Positions 44,571-54,800 of a stretch of 64,000 bases of DNA are shown here, piece after piece. Numbering within the stretch: position 1 is the stretch's first letter; the number at the start of each line of letters is the position of its first letter. The position numbers and the translations under genes were made by a program. Source of the stretch: Sphingobacterium psychroaquaticum (GTDB taxonomy: Bacteria > Bacteroidota > Bacteroidia > Sphingobacteriales > Sphingobacteriaceae); contig NZ_FXAU01000001.1 of assembly GCF_900177625.1 (NCBI RefSeq), forward strand, positions 984,644 through 1,048,643, given 5' to 3'. A model generated the notes under the pieces. That model ran no database searches, had not been told where the DNA came from, and saw only the letters and a program-made list of their open reading frames with translations.

Positions 44571-47288
44571 ATGAGCGAAGAAACAAACTTTTCAGAAGAA
44601 TCTCACGACGAAAATTTAAATGGTGCAGAGCATGAATCCAACAGTACGACGATTCCTTTATCGGGGTTGTATGAAAACTGGTTTTTAGATTATGCCTCTT
44701 ATGTTATATTAGATCGTGCTGTACCGCATATTAACGATGGCTTCAAACCTGTACAACGCCGTATCCTTCACTCGTTAAAAGAGATGGATGATGGACGATA
44801 CAATAAAGCTGCCAACGTTATTGGTAATACCATGAAGTACCACCCACACGGGGATGCTTCTATTGGGGATGCCATGGTGCAAATTGGACAAAAAGATTTA
44901 CTGATCGATTGTCAAGGAAACTGGGGTGATCCTATTACAGGTGACTCTGCGGCAGCACCGCGTTATATTGAGGGCCGTTTGTCTAAATTTGCAAACGAGG
45001 TCGTCTTTAATCCAGATACGACCGAGTGGCAATTAAGCTATGACGGGCGTAATAAAGAACCCGTTACCTTACCTGTTAAATTTCCGCTTTTACTTACCCA
45101 AGGTGCGGAAGGTATTGCCGTAGGTTTGGCAACCAAGATTATGCCGCATAATTTTGTGGAGCTAATTGATGGCTCTGTGCAGGTTCTGAAAGGAGAGCGT
45201 CCCAATCTTGTGCCGGATTTTCCAACGGGAGGTTTCGCTGATGTTACAAACTATAATGAAGGACGTCGTGGTGGCAAAATTCGTGTTCGTGCAAAGATTG
45301 AAGAACGAGATAAGAAAACCTTAGCGATTACAGAGATCCCTTTTGGTACAACAACTGGAAGTCTTATCGATAGTGTGATTGCAGCCAATGATAAGGGAAA
45401 GATTAAGATCAAGAAGATCGAGGACAATACCGCCGAGAAAGTAGAGATTATCGTGCACTTGGCACCAGGGATTTCACCTGATGTGACAATTGACGCACTA
45501 TTTGCTTTTACCGGCTGTGAGACCTCCATATCGCCTAATACCTGTGTTATTATCGATAATAAACCACACTTTATGAGTGTGAATGATATCTTAATCGAGA
45601 ATACCAAGCAAACGAAAGCACTTCTAAAGCTGGAATTAGAGATTAAACTACATGAGTTACAAGAGAAGATTTTCTTTAGCTCTTTGTTGAAGATCTTTAT
45701 TCAGGAGGGTATGTATAAGCATAACGATTATGAAAATGCGGGTGATTTTGATACCGTAGTTCAGGTCTTGAATCGCTTATTTGAACCTTTCTTCCCGCAA
45801 TTTTATCGCGAAATACAACCAGAAGACTATAAACGGTTGATCGACAAGCCAATGAGTAGTATCACGCGTTTCGATGTGAAAAAGGCCGACGAGCAGATGA
45901 AAGCGTTAGAGGACGATATTAAAGATGTGCGACGTAATCTTAAGAATTTAACGGAATTCACGATCAATTGGTTCGAGCATCTGCGCAGCAAATATGCGAA
46001 GGGGCGTGAACGCAAAACGGAGATCCGTATTTTTGATAAGGTAGAAGCCGCACAGGTAGCCTTAGCGAATGCTAAATTATATGTAAACCGTGAAGAAGGG
46101 TTTATTGGAACGGGCATGCGTAAGGATGAGTTTGTGTCGGAGTGTTCCGATATTGATGATATTATTGTTTTCCGCGCTGATGGTAAATATGTAGTCACCA
46201 AGATTCAAGATAAAGTATTTGTCGGAAAAGATATTATTCACGTCGCCGTATTTAAGAAAGGTGACGACCGAACGGTGTATAATGCCATCTATAAAGATGG
46301 GGATACGGGCACAAGCTTTATCAAACGCTTTTCGGTAACAGCGGTTACACGAGATAAGGAGTATGATATCGGTAAAGGTGGCAAAGGGACCAAGATTTTG
46401 CATTTTTCGGCAAATCCGAACGGTGAAGCGGAGGTTGTAAATATTCAATTGAAACCACATACAAAGCTGAGAAAGCTTACTTTCGACCTTGATTTTGCTG
46501 AAATAGCGATTAAAGGGCGTGCTTCACAAGGGAATATTGTTTCAAAATTCCCATTGAAGAAAGTAACCTTTAAGAGCGCTGGTGTATCTACACTTGCGGG
46601 ACGTAAAATTTGGTTCGATGACGTGCTGAAGCGCCTTAATGCAGATGAACGTGGGGTTTATTTAGGTGAGTTTAATGCAGAAGATAAAATTCTTCTTGTT
46701 TATCCAGATGGCTCGTATGAGTTTTCTTCTTTTGATCTAAGCAACCATTTTGATACGACCTTGGTCAAAATGGAGAAATATACACCGAAACAAGTTTACG
46801 CAGCCGTACATAAGGACGGCAAGACGGGAACATATTATGTAAAACGGTTTACGTTTGATGACCAGCCGATCGGTAAACGAATGTCCTTTATCAGCGATGC
46901 ACCTGGTTCCGCGCTGATACTGCTTAGCAATGGTGATAATCCAATCGTGAAGCTTGATATTCTTAAAGGGAAATCGCAGACACCAGAATCGATGGAGCAG
47001 CCGCTTAATGAGATTATCGATGTAAAGGGGATCAAGGCACAAGGTAATAGGTTGTCCTTTCATACGGTGAAAGCCGTGACCCTGCTTTCTACGGAGAAAG
47101 ATTTGGCGCGAGGCGATGCAAAGGAGGAAGCAGCGGAGGCCGTGGATACGGGGGAAACACCGTTAGCTTCTGAAGGGACAGAGGAAATAAATTCGGTAGA
47201 AACGACTTCTTCTTCTGATGTAAGTTTAGAAATTACAAATCCAGAGGATATAAATTTAGATGACCAAGGACAGACGTCTTTGTTCTAA
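44571..47288 (+). CDS. parC: DNA topoisomerase IV subunit A
   Basis: DNA-cleaving subunit of a type IIA topoisomerase that separates replicated chromosomes. 905 residues with the ASYVILDRAVPHINDG start of the family, HPHGDASIGDAM (quinolone-determining region), and catalytic Tyr in SAAAPRYIEGR. The tower and coiled-coil domains and a C-terminal propeller with divergent repeats follow; no clear GyrA-box was seen, which favours ParC over GyrA. An acidic tail ends in GQTSLF, which resembles a beta-clamp binding motif. The parE partner is not in the window. Confidence 0.9.
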   Translation: MSEETNFSEESHDENLNGAEHESNSTTIPLSGLYENWFLDYASYVILDRAVPHINDGFKPVQRRILHSLKEMDDGRYNKAANVIGNTMKYHPHGDASIGDAMVQIGQKDLLIDCQGNWGDPITGDSAAAPRYIEGRLSKFANEVVFNPDTTEWQLSYDGRNKEPVTLPVKFPLLLTQGAEGIAVGLATKIMPHNFVELIDGSVQVLKGERPNLVPDFPTGGFADVTNYNEGRRGGKIRVRAKIEERDKKTLAITEIPFGTTTGSLIDSVIAANDKGKIKIKKIEDNTAEKVEIIVHLAPGISPDVTIDALFAFTGCETSISPNTCVIIDNKPHFMSVNDILIENTKQTKALLKLELEIKLHELQEKIFFSSLLKIFIQEGMYKHNDYENAGDFDTVVQVLNRLFEPFFPQFYREIQPEDYKRLIDKPMSSITRFDVKKADEQMKALEDDIKDVRRNLKNLTEFTINWFEHLRSKYAKGRERKTEIRIFDKVEAAQVALANAKLYVNREEGFIGTGMRKDEFVSECSDIDDIIVFRADGKYVVTKIQDKVFVGKDIIHVAVFKKGDDRTVYNAIYKDGDTGTSFIKRFSVTAVTRDKEYDIGKGGKGTKILHFSANPNGEAEVVNIQLKPHTKLRKLTFDLDFAEIAIKGRASQGNIVSKFPLKKVTFKSAGVSTLAGRKIWFDDVLKRLNADERGVYLGEFNAEDKILLVYPDGSYEFSSFDLSNHFDTTLVKMEKYTPKQVYAAVHKDGKTGTYYVKRFTFDDQPIGKRMSFISDAPGSALILLSNGDNPIVKLDILKGKSQTPESMEQPLNEIIDVKGIKAQGNRLSFHTVKAVTLLSTEKDLARGDAKEEAAEAVDTGETPLASEGTEEINSVETTSSSDVSLEITNPEDINLDDQGQTSLF

Positions 47289-47307
47289 CTGGTTAAGATC
47301 TTAGTTG

Positions 47308-47418
47308 GTCGTCATTGCGAAGTCAAGGTACGAAGGCTGTGGCAATCTTTTCAAATGGCTTTAAATGCGCTATTTTTAAGGAAGATTGCCGCGTCGCTAC
47401 ACTCCTCGCAATGACGAC
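47308..47418. repeat. palindromic intergenic repeat element (REP/MITE-like)
   Basis: A 111-base element bounded by perfect 13-base inverted ends (GTCGTCATTGCGA and TCGCAATGACGAC), with inner inverted 9-mers GGCAATCTT (47341-47349) and AAGATTGCC (47382-47390). No coding frame. GTCATTGCGA...TCGCAATGAC ends of this kind are known as dispersed intergenic repeats in several bacteria. It lies between the convergent parC and msrA genes. Confidence 0.7.
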
Positions 47419-47444
47419 TTCTTTTTTTAGATATACATGCTAGT

Positions 47445-47459
47445 CGAGCTTGTGGCTCG
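47445..47459. repeat. short palindromic motif, copy 2
   Basis: CGAGCTTGTGGCTCG is, on the minus strand, 14 of 15 identical to the motif at 9258-9272. Confidence 0.35.
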
Positions 47460-47526
47460 GACTCTTATACCACGAAACACCAAGCTATCAACTACCAAAC
47501 TCTGTCATGTCCTAAAAACTACCAAA

Positions 47527-48045
47527 CTACAAACTACCATTGCTCTTTAAAAACTTGTGGAGTTTCGGTGCAATGACCGCTGCACAGAACGGGTTCCCCG
47601 GATTTTGGTTGAAGTAATCGTGGTGATAGTCTTCTGCTTCCCAAAAAGTAACCGCTGGTTCGACCGCTGTCACAATTGGGTTTTCAAACACACCTTCCTT
47701 CGATAATGCCGCGATAAAATTTGTTGCTTCTTCCTGTTGTTGTTCATCATGAAAGAACACCACAGAGCGATATTGCGTGCCAACGTCGTTCCCCTGTCTG
47801 TTTAGGGTTGTCGGGTCGTGTGTTTTAAAAAAGACAGCAAGCAGATCCTTAAAATCCACTAATGTCGGATCGAAATCTAATTGTACCACTTCGACATGTT
47901 CTGTGTCGCCATTGCAAACCTCTTTATAAGTCGGGTTGTCATTCTTTCCTCCCATGTACCCGGGAAGTACCGTGTTTACCCCTTTTGTATTTTGGAATAT
48001 TACTTCGGTACACCAAAAGCAACCTCCACCAAATGTAGCCTTCAT
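47527..48045 (-). CDS. msrA: peptide methionine-S-sulfoxide reductase A
   Basis: Repairs oxidised methionine (S-sulfoxide form). 172 residues with GGCFWCTE (catalytic Cys9, plus Cys12) at the very N-terminus, GYMGGKNDNPTYKEVCNGDTEHVE, and HDPTTLNRQGNDVGTQYRS, all canonical. Being without a signal peptide it is cytoplasmic. No msrB domain is fused. A TATTTTTG box (minus, 48086-48093) gives a leader of about 36 bases. Confidence 0.96.
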   Translation of the reverse strand: MKATFGGGCFWCTEVIFQNTKGVNTVLPGYMGGKNDNPTYKEVCNGDTEHVEVVQLDFDPTLVDFKDLLAVFFKTHDPTTLNRQGNDVGTQYRSVVFFHDEQQQEEATNFIAALSKEGVFENPIVTAVEPAVTFWEAEDYHHDYFNQNPGNPFCAAVIAPKLHKFLKSNGSL

Positions 48046-48085
48046 ATTCTATTGAATTGTTATTTTAATTTCGTGTTTCTTACTA

Positions 48086-48093
48086 CAAAAATA
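48086..48093 (-). promoter_or_regulatory. -7 element of msrA
   Basis: TATTTTTG on the minus strand; predicted start near 48081, 36 bases before the ATG. Confidence 0.5.
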
Positions 48094-48137
48094 CATATCC
48101 ATAGCGCACCTTTTACCAGTATAAGGTCAAATTCCAA

Positions 48138-49160
48138 TTAAGGCGCCGGAAAAATATGCTTTCCCTTTATTAATAGATCTTGCTTCTCTGCAGTGCATAC
48201 GGCATAACTAAAACCACTTTGGAGTGCATAGGACCCGTATTCTCCTTTCTTGTTTAAGGCTAAGAAGCCCACCTGAATTTCCTTGGCAATGGCTGGTTTT
48301 TTCTTAATGATGCGCTGTACAGCTTCCTTACAGGCGGCCTCCGGAGTGTATCCTTGTCGCATCAGTTCGACAACCAAAAAACTCCCCACCGTACGGATAA
48401 CCTCCTCACCGACTCCTGTAGAAGTGGCCCCGCCAACTTCATTGTCAACATATAAGCCTGCACCAATTATTGGGCTATCTCCTACCCGTCCACGCATTTT
48501 GAAGGCCATTCCACTCGTTGTACAAGCGCCAGATAGATTGCCGTCTGTATCGAGTGCTAACATGCCTATAGTATCATGGTTGTACTGATTACCAGGGAGT
48601 CGCTCCGTTCTAAAGTCACGGTTTTCAATGTTCATTATTGGTTTATATTTCTTCTCTTTTAGCCACTCTTTCCAGGCCGCTTCCGAGGACGGAATAAGGA
48701 GGTTTTCTTTTTCAAAACCCTGCTCTAAGGCAAACTGCAACGCACCTTCTCCGACCAGCATCACATGCGGGGTTTTCTCCATCACCAAGCGCGCGACGGA
48801 AATAGGATGTGCAATGTGTTCCAATGCAGCAACCGAACCGCAGTTTCCTTGGTCATCCATAATGCAAGCGTCGAGTGTTACATGACCATCGCGGTCGGGA
48901 TATCCACCTTTCCCGACGGTTGGGTTTCCTAAGTCTACCTCGGCCACCTTAACACCACGCTCTACAGCATCTAACGCACGACCGTTTGTACGTAAAACCT
49001 CCCAGGCAGCTTTGTTTGCTGCGACACCAAAATCCCATGTAGAAATGACGATTGGTTTTCGGCCTTTTGCAAGGCTATTGCCTTGGGTTATGTGCGGTGC
49101 AACATGCAGTGATGCTACTCCCAACATGGAGTGTTTTATAAAATCTCTTCTCGAACTCAT
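48138..49160 (-). CDS. Tat-exported glycosylasparaginase (N4-GlcNAc-asparaginase family)
   Basis: Ntn-hydrolase that cleaves the N-glycan-asparagine bond or isoaspartyl peptides. 340 residues. The start MSSRRDFIKHSMLGVAS is a twin-arginine signal (SRRDFIK), so the folded enzyme is sent to the periplasm. The self-processing site NHDTIGM places the nucleophile at Thr197, and GGYPDRDGHVTLDACIMD matches the alpha subunit of the family. The GG-T/STGVGEE segment (about 240-250) completes the beta subunit. Alone in its unit. Confidence 0.9.
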   Translation of the reverse strand: MSSRRDFIKHSMLGVASLHVAPHITQGNSLAKGRKPIVISTWDFGVAANKAAWEVLRTNGRALDAVERGVKVAEVDLGNPTVGKGGYPDRDGHVTLDACIMDDQGNCGSVAALEHIAHPISVARLVMEKTPHVMLVGEGALQFALEQGFEKENLLIPSSEAAWKEWLKEKKYKPIMNIENRDFRTERLPGNQYNHDTIGMLALDTDGNLSGACTTSGMAFKMRGRVGDSPIIGAGLYVDNEVGGATSTGVGEEVIRTVGSFLVVELMRQGYTPEAACKEAVQRIIKKKPAIAKEIQVGFLALNKKGEYGSYALQSGFSYAVCTAEKQDLLIKGKHIFPAP

Positions 49161-49313
49161 GAAATCATTGGTATATGCACAATATTACAAAAAAAACGTT
49201 TTAGTAAGTACTTAAATTTGATTGATATGTCCGAACCGTATCAAACGTGCACTGGATCCCTACAGAACATGAAACTATATCATTTTTTACCTATAGAAAT
49301 CGGCGGAAATGTT

Positions 49314-49321
49314 TATGTTTG
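49314..49321 (+). promoter_or_regulatory. -7 element upstream of the NlpC/P60 gene
   Basis: TATGTTTG fits TAnnTTTG; predicted start near 49326 with a leader of about 97 bases before the ATG at 49423. No gene occupies the rest of this 262-base gap. Confidence 0.45.
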
Positions 49322-49422
49322 CAATATGCTGATTGGTTCGAGGTGTTTCAAAGAACAAAATCAAAAACGCATCCTACAATAGATCACCATTAGCTAGTTG
49401 ATGTTTAGATACCTAAGACATT

Positions 49423-50649
49423 ATGATGAAAACAAATTATTTCACACGTACAGTCCTACTCGGTGCACTTCTTTCGGGGTCCTATTTTACGCAGGCACAA
49501 GTTGATTCAACAACTTATTTCCGGGTGCAAAAAATTATAGAACAAACAAAAGCGTCACATGCACCGGATAAACGTCTTAAGCTGGTAGAGCTTGCGCAAA
49601 GCGATGTTTCTACAAATACCTATACCTTACAAACATCTGATAAAGAAATACAACAGTTGTTGTCACAAGATTTAAATGATGTTCAAGGAAATTTTCTAGT
49701 AAAACTTTTACCGGATGAAAGTGTTGGTTCTAAGGTATACGGTGTAGTTAATCTATCTGTTGCAAACTTACGCACCAAGCCAGACCACGCCGCCGAGATG
49801 GCTACCCAGGTACTTTTGGGCGCACAAGTTGATATTTTACAGAAAGACGGCGGAGACTATCGTGTGCGTACGCCGGAAGGATATATTGCATGGGTACCTA
49901 CCTCCTCCATTGTCGCATTAGATGCTGCTGGTATAGCCGATTGGAAGAAAGGTAAAAAAGTAATCTATACCGCGGAGTTTGGGCGCTCCTATTCTGCACC
50001 GAACAAACAGAGTCAACGGGTTTCGGATTTAGTGTATGGCGATATTTTACATATATTGGGTGAAGAATCAGGTTTTTACAAGGTTGCTTACCCTGATCAG
50101 CGCATTGCATACCTTGTAAAAGAAGAAGCAACAGGGCTTGAGAAATGGATAGACACGCGTCGTCCAACACCTCAAAATATCTTAGAAAGTGCAAACTCTA
50201 TGTTGGGGCTTCCATACCTATGGGGAGGTACTTCAGTAAAGGGTGTGGATTGTAGCGGTTTTACAAAGACTTCTTTCTTTATGAATGGTTATGTTATTCC
50301 ACGCGATGCCTCTCAGCAAGTCTTGCATGGTGATGCTGTGGATATTTTAGATAAAGATGGAAACTTTGATGCTAAAAAGGCACTTCAGAACTTGCAGCCT
50401 GCGGATCTTTTATTTTTTGCTGCAGGCAAAAATAAAAGACCAAATGCACGGGTAACTCACGTTGCGCTTTATATTGGTAACGGAACATTTATTCATGCTG
50501 CTGGAACCGTACGTATAAATAGTATGCTAAAGGATGCGGCAAACTACGATGATTTCCAAACGCGAACTGTTGTGGCTGCGCGTCGTTATTTAGGCAGCAC
50601 AGATGGTGCGATACAATTGGTAAAAGAAAATACATATTACACAAAATAA
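49423..50649 (+). CDS. secreted NlpC/P60 peptidase with SH3-like domains
   Basis: A 408-residue exported cysteine peptidase. Signal peptide to about residue 26 (TQAQ), a helical N-terminal part, two bacterial SH3-type repeats (GVVNLSVANLRTKPDHAAEM and GRSYSAPNKQSQRVSDLVYG), and a C-terminal NlpC/P60 domain with Cys in GVDCSGFT, His in RVTHVALYIGNGTFIHAAG and the third polar residue downstream. Relatives cleave gamma-D-Glu-diaminopimelate bonds in cell-wall peptides. The L-Ala-D/L-Glu epimerase gene follows after 13 bases, which supports a murein-peptide role. Confidence 0.93.
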   Translation: MMKTNYFTRTVLLGALLSGSYFTQAQVDSTTYFRVQKIIEQTKASHAPDKRLKLVELAQSDVSTNTYTLQTSDKEIQQLLSQDLNDVQGNFLVKLLPDESVGSKVYGVVNLSVANLRTKPDHAAEMATQVLLGAQVDILQKDGGDYRVRTPEGYIAWVPTSSIVALDAAGIADWKKGKKVIYTAEFGRSYSAPNKQSQRVSDLVYGDILHILGEESGFYKVAYPDQRIAYLVKEEATGLEKWIDTRRPTPQNILESANSMLGLPYLWGGTSVKGVDCSGFTKTSFFMNGYVIPRDASQQVLHGDAVDILDKDGNFDAKKALQNLQPADLLFFAAGKNKRPNARVTHVALYIGNGTFIHAAGTVRINSMLKDAANYDDFQTRTVVAARRYLGSTDGAIQLVKENTYYTK

Positions 50650-50662
50650 GACTTATTTTACA

Positions 50663-51718
50663 ATGAGCACAATGCAATGGACAAGCCTCTCTATGGGGAA
50701 ATTTACCTTGCGGTACATACCGTACACGCTTGAAATGCGCCATGTTTTTACGGTCGCTTCTTTTAGTCGCACCACTACACCGGTTGTATTGATCGAATTG
50801 GAGTATGACGGTGTAATTGGATATGGTGAAGCGAGTATGCCGCCATATTTAGGGGAATCGCAAGAGAGCGTCATCAAGTTTTTAAATCAGGTTAATTTAT
50901 CGCCTTTTAATTCGCCTTTTCAAACGGAGGATATTCTACAGTATGTAGACCAGATTGCCGATAAGAACACGGCGGCCAAAGCGTGTATTGATATCGCATT
51001 GCATGATCTTTTAGGTAAATTGATGGGACAGCCTATCTATAAGATTTGGGGATTAAACCCAACGCTCGTTCCGCCGACATCGTATACGATTGGTATCGAT
51101 ACCGAAGAAGTGATTCGTCAGAAAGTGGCGGAAGCAGATCAGTTTAAGATTTTGAAGGTCAAATTGGGTTTAGAAACCGATAAAATGATTATAGATACCA
51201 TCCGCTCGGTGACAGATGTGCCATTATGTGCGGATGTAAACCAGGGATGGAAGAATAAAGAACAAGCCTTGGAAATGACACACTGGCTAACTGAGCGTGG
51301 TGTGGTATTTTTAGAGCAACCGATGCCTAAGGAGCAGATCGACGATATGGCGTGGCTAACCGAGCACTCTCCTATCCCAACCATTGCAGATGAAGGCTGT
51401 CAACGTTATAGCGATATTCTTAGTCTTAAGGATGTCTATACGGGGATAAATATTAAATTGATGAAGTGTACCGGACTTCGTGAAGCCAAAAAAATGGCAG
51501 AACTCGCTCGTGCTTTAGATATGAAAGTGATGCTTGGTTGTATGACAGAAACCTCTTGTGCGATTTCCGCAGCGGCACAATTGGGGCCCTTAGTGGATTG
51601 GGCCGATCTGGATGGTGCTTTGCTTATTGGGAATGATATTTACGATGGTATGCAGGTTGTGAATGGGCACTGTATCCTTCCGGATAGACCGGGAATTGGT
51701 GTTATAAAGACTTCATAG
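50663..51718 (+). CDS. L-Ala-D/L-Glu (dipeptide) epimerase
   Basis: Enolase-superfamily enzyme, 351 residues. It has the cap domain, then a barrel with catalytic Lys pair in KILKVKLG, metal ligands in CADVNQGW, LEQPM and ADEGC, and the specificity region INIKLMKCTGL with the second catalytic Lys. Members with this DxD-poor C-terminal layout interconvert L-Ala-D-Glu and L-Ala-L-Glu from peptidoglycan. Operon partner of the NlpC/P60 peptidase. A terminator lies 12 bases after the stop. Confidence 0.9.
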   Translation: MSTMQWTSLSMGKFTLRYIPYTLEMRHVFTVASFSRTTTPVVLIELEYDGVIGYGEASMPPYLGESQESVIKFLNQVNLSPFNSPFQTEDILQYVDQIADKNTAAKACIDIALHDLLGKLMGQPIYKIWGLNPTLVPPTSYTIGIDTEEVIRQKVAEADQFKILKVKLGLETDKMIIDTIRSVTDVPLCADVNQGWKNKEQALEMTHWLTERGVVFLEQPMPKEQIDDMAWLTEHSPIPTIADEGCQRYSDILSLKDVYTGINIKLMKCTGLREAKKMAELARALDMKVMLGCMTETSCAISAAAQLGPLVDWADLDGALLIGNDIYDGMQVVNGHCILPDRPGIGVIKTS

Positions 51719-51729
51719 ACAATATATTG

Positions 51730-51754
51730 AACAGCTCCAAAGGCTGTTTTTTTT
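51730..51754 (+). terminator. terminator of the peptidase-epimerase operon
   Basis: AACAGC (51730-51735) pairs with GCTGTT (51743-51748) around a 7-base loop, then six Ts. Confidence 0.75.
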
Positions 51755-51768
51755 ATGTCTTATTCAGC

Positions 51769-51830
51769 TAAAACGGTTTTTTGCTGAACATTATTTCAGT
51801 AAGACCGGTATTTGCTTAACATTATTTTAA
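51769..51830. repeat. two 31-base direct repeats upstream of susC
   Basis: Copies at 51769-51799 and 51800-51830 share the pattern TAAxAC-GGTxTTTGCTxAACATTATTTxA with few differences and no gap between them. They lie about 50 bases before the susC-type ATG, in a position suited to regulator binding. Confidence 0.6.
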
Positions 51831-51877
51831 CAAATGGAATTTAAGAATTATATTAGTATATAATAATCCAACGAATT

Positions 51878-54800
51878 ATGAATAAACATTTACTAACCTC
51901 CATGTGCCTCATGGCTTGTAGTGCGCTGCAAGTGGTCAATGCACAACAATCTGCCGTCGCCGGCAAGATTACGGATTCTAGTGGAAATCCCCTCTCTGGT
52001 GTTACAATTACGATACAGGGTACTAATATGGGTACCTCGACGAATGAGAGTGGTTTGTTCACTTTGAATGCTAATCCGAATGCAACGCTTGTTATCTCTG
52101 CCGTAGGCTACCAAAGGCAAGAGATTAATCTCGCTGGGCGCAAAACGTTGAATGTAACGCTTAATAGCGACGACCAATCTCTTGACGAGGTGATGGTTGT
52201 TGCATACGGTACCGCGAAGAAAAGTACATTTACCGGTTCGGCTGCTACAGTGAATTATGGTAAGGATGCTAAGGATGTACCGGTTACATCCTTCGAAAAC
52301 GCTTTAAATGGACGCGTTGCGGGTGTGCAGATAACGAGTACTTCTGGACAAGCGGGATCCACATCTAGTATTCGCGTTCGCGGTATTGGATCGATGAATG
52401 CATCTAATGAGCCGCTATATGTAATAGATGGTGTACCTGTAGTTTCCGGAAACGTAGGGCAAATGAGTGGTCAAATTTATTCCACCTCCAATGTAATGAG
52501 TACCTTGAATCCGTCGGATATTGAATCTATTACGATATTGAAAGACGCTGCAGCTTCCGCTCTTTACGGTTCTCGCGCGGCTAATGGTGTCGTCGTTATC
52601 CAGACCAAGCGTGGTAAAGTAGGAAAGCCTACGATCAATTTACGCTCTTCTATTGGTTTCACGCCATCATGGGCAACCGATAACTATGAAATTGCAGATC
52701 CTCAGGCACAAATTAATATGGAATATCAGATATTCCATGATTACCGGACATCCAATAAAAACAATGCCACCGGCGTAAATTATACGGATGCTGAAGCGAG
52801 TGCTTATGCATTAGGACAAATTAACAATCGTTTTAATAAGCATGGGTATCGTTTTACTGTGGATGATGTCGCTCGGATGTCTAATGTGAATATTTTGGGA
52901 ATGACCGATGGGATTGAAAATCGAGAAGGTAAGTTTTTTGATTGGGAAGATTATTTATTCCGAACCGGAGTTTTTCAAACCAATGATCTTTCGCTTAGTG
53001 GCGGTACAGAAACTACGAAGTACTTCACCTCGTTGTCTTATACAAAAGATAAAGGTCGTGCTATCATGAATGATTACGATCGTGTATCGGGACGCGTTAA
53101 TCTTTCGCAAAAGGTTTTCAATAACGTGAATTACGATGTAAACCTAAATATTGGTAACACAAGAAAAACAGGTTTTAATGATACCCGGTCGACGGGGTCA
53201 AATCCCTTCTTTCAAGCAAGAAACTTGTTGTTTCCTTTCTATTGGCCAACGGATTATAAAACCGGAAACCCATGGACGGCGCAATATGGAAGTTTAGCCT
53301 ATAATTCGGACTATTATAATAATGAATGGGATAACAATAGTAAAACATTAAAGCTTTCAGCGATTCAGTCCTTGTCTTGGGAAATTGTTAGTGGCTTAAC
53401 AGCGAAGACTATTTTCTCGTTTGACAACAGTGAAGTTAAAGAAGATTTATATTTCTCAGCATTACACTTTAATGGTTTAACGGATAAAGGGTCTTCCAGT
53501 AAATGGAGTACCAATATTCGTAAATATGTATCGTCGAATACGTTGAATTATACAAAGAGCTTTGACCTACATAACATCAGTGTCTTAGCTGGTTTTGAAG
53601 CGGAAAAGAATACAACGGACTACCAATATAGTAATAGCGTTAACTTAGGTTCAAGTTCTTCAACAGCAATCGGTACCGGAGCGAACTTCAAAGCGGAGGC
53701 TTATTCGTGGGGAAACAATCTGTTATCAGGATTGGGGCGTATCGACTATAACTACAATGAGAAATATTTCTTAGGCGCTTCGTTGCGTCGTGACGGTTCA
53801 TCACGGTTTAGCCCTAATAACCGTTGGGGTACATTCTGGTCCGTCTCTGGAGCCTGGAGCTTGCACAAAGAAAACTTCATTAAGGATGAAATTCCAGCAA
53901 TCAGCAGCTTACGTGTACGTGCTTCATACGGTGTAAATGGAACCCTGCCTACCGATCTGAATGGATGGCGAACGTTGATGTATTTTAACAACAACTACAA
54001 AGCAAACCCTGGTGCCATAATTCGTGGTGGAATTGGAAATAAAGATCTTCGTTGGGAAAAAAGTAATACCTATGATGTAGCTTTGGAATTTGGACTATTT
54101 AATAACAGACTATCGGGGTCGGTGGAGTACTTTAATAGAGATTCCAAAGATTTATTACAGGATGTACCAACGTCAGGTACAACAGGTTTTACCTCCGTTC
54201 TTCAAAATGTGGGTGTTATCAATAATCGTGGTGTAGAGCTTACGATAGGTGGTGATATCATTTCCAATGACAAATTCAGATGGAATGCAAGTGTCAATGG
54301 CGCATTTTTGACGTCCAAAGTTAAGAAGCTAAATGCGGGTGAAGATATTAACTGGTCCGACCCTACCGGAGGTGATGCTCGTGCTGAATTTATCTATCGT
54401 GAGGGTGAATCTGTGTTATCTTACTTTGGTTATGAATGGGCAGGCGTAAATAAAGAGAATGGTAAAAATGTATGGTATACAAACAATGCCGTTTCAGACT
54501 TTGAATACAACGGACGCAATGCCACCTACGCTTATACCAAAGCAGACCGTGTAATCATTGGCAGCGCAATTCCAAAAGTGGCTGGCGGTTTAAATACTGA
54601 TTTTGAATACAAAGGTATTTCATTAGGATTTAACTTCAATTACAAAATTGGGGGTAAATTATACGATGGTGCCGAAAAAGATGTTAACGATGATGGCTAC
54701 TACTGGGAGCGTATTCGTTCGCAACAATACTACGACAATATGTGGTCACCTAATAATACTGAAGGTACACAACCAAAAATCGACGGTAACGACTTAACCG

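Noticed and set aside
49131-49382. 83-codon plus-strand frame before the NlpC/P60 gene
   Set aside because: It begins within the Tat signal of the opposite gene, lacks protein-like character, and runs over a promoter element.
51769-51830. Start of a CRISPR array
   Set aside because: Only two imperfect adjacent copies without spacers and no cas genes.
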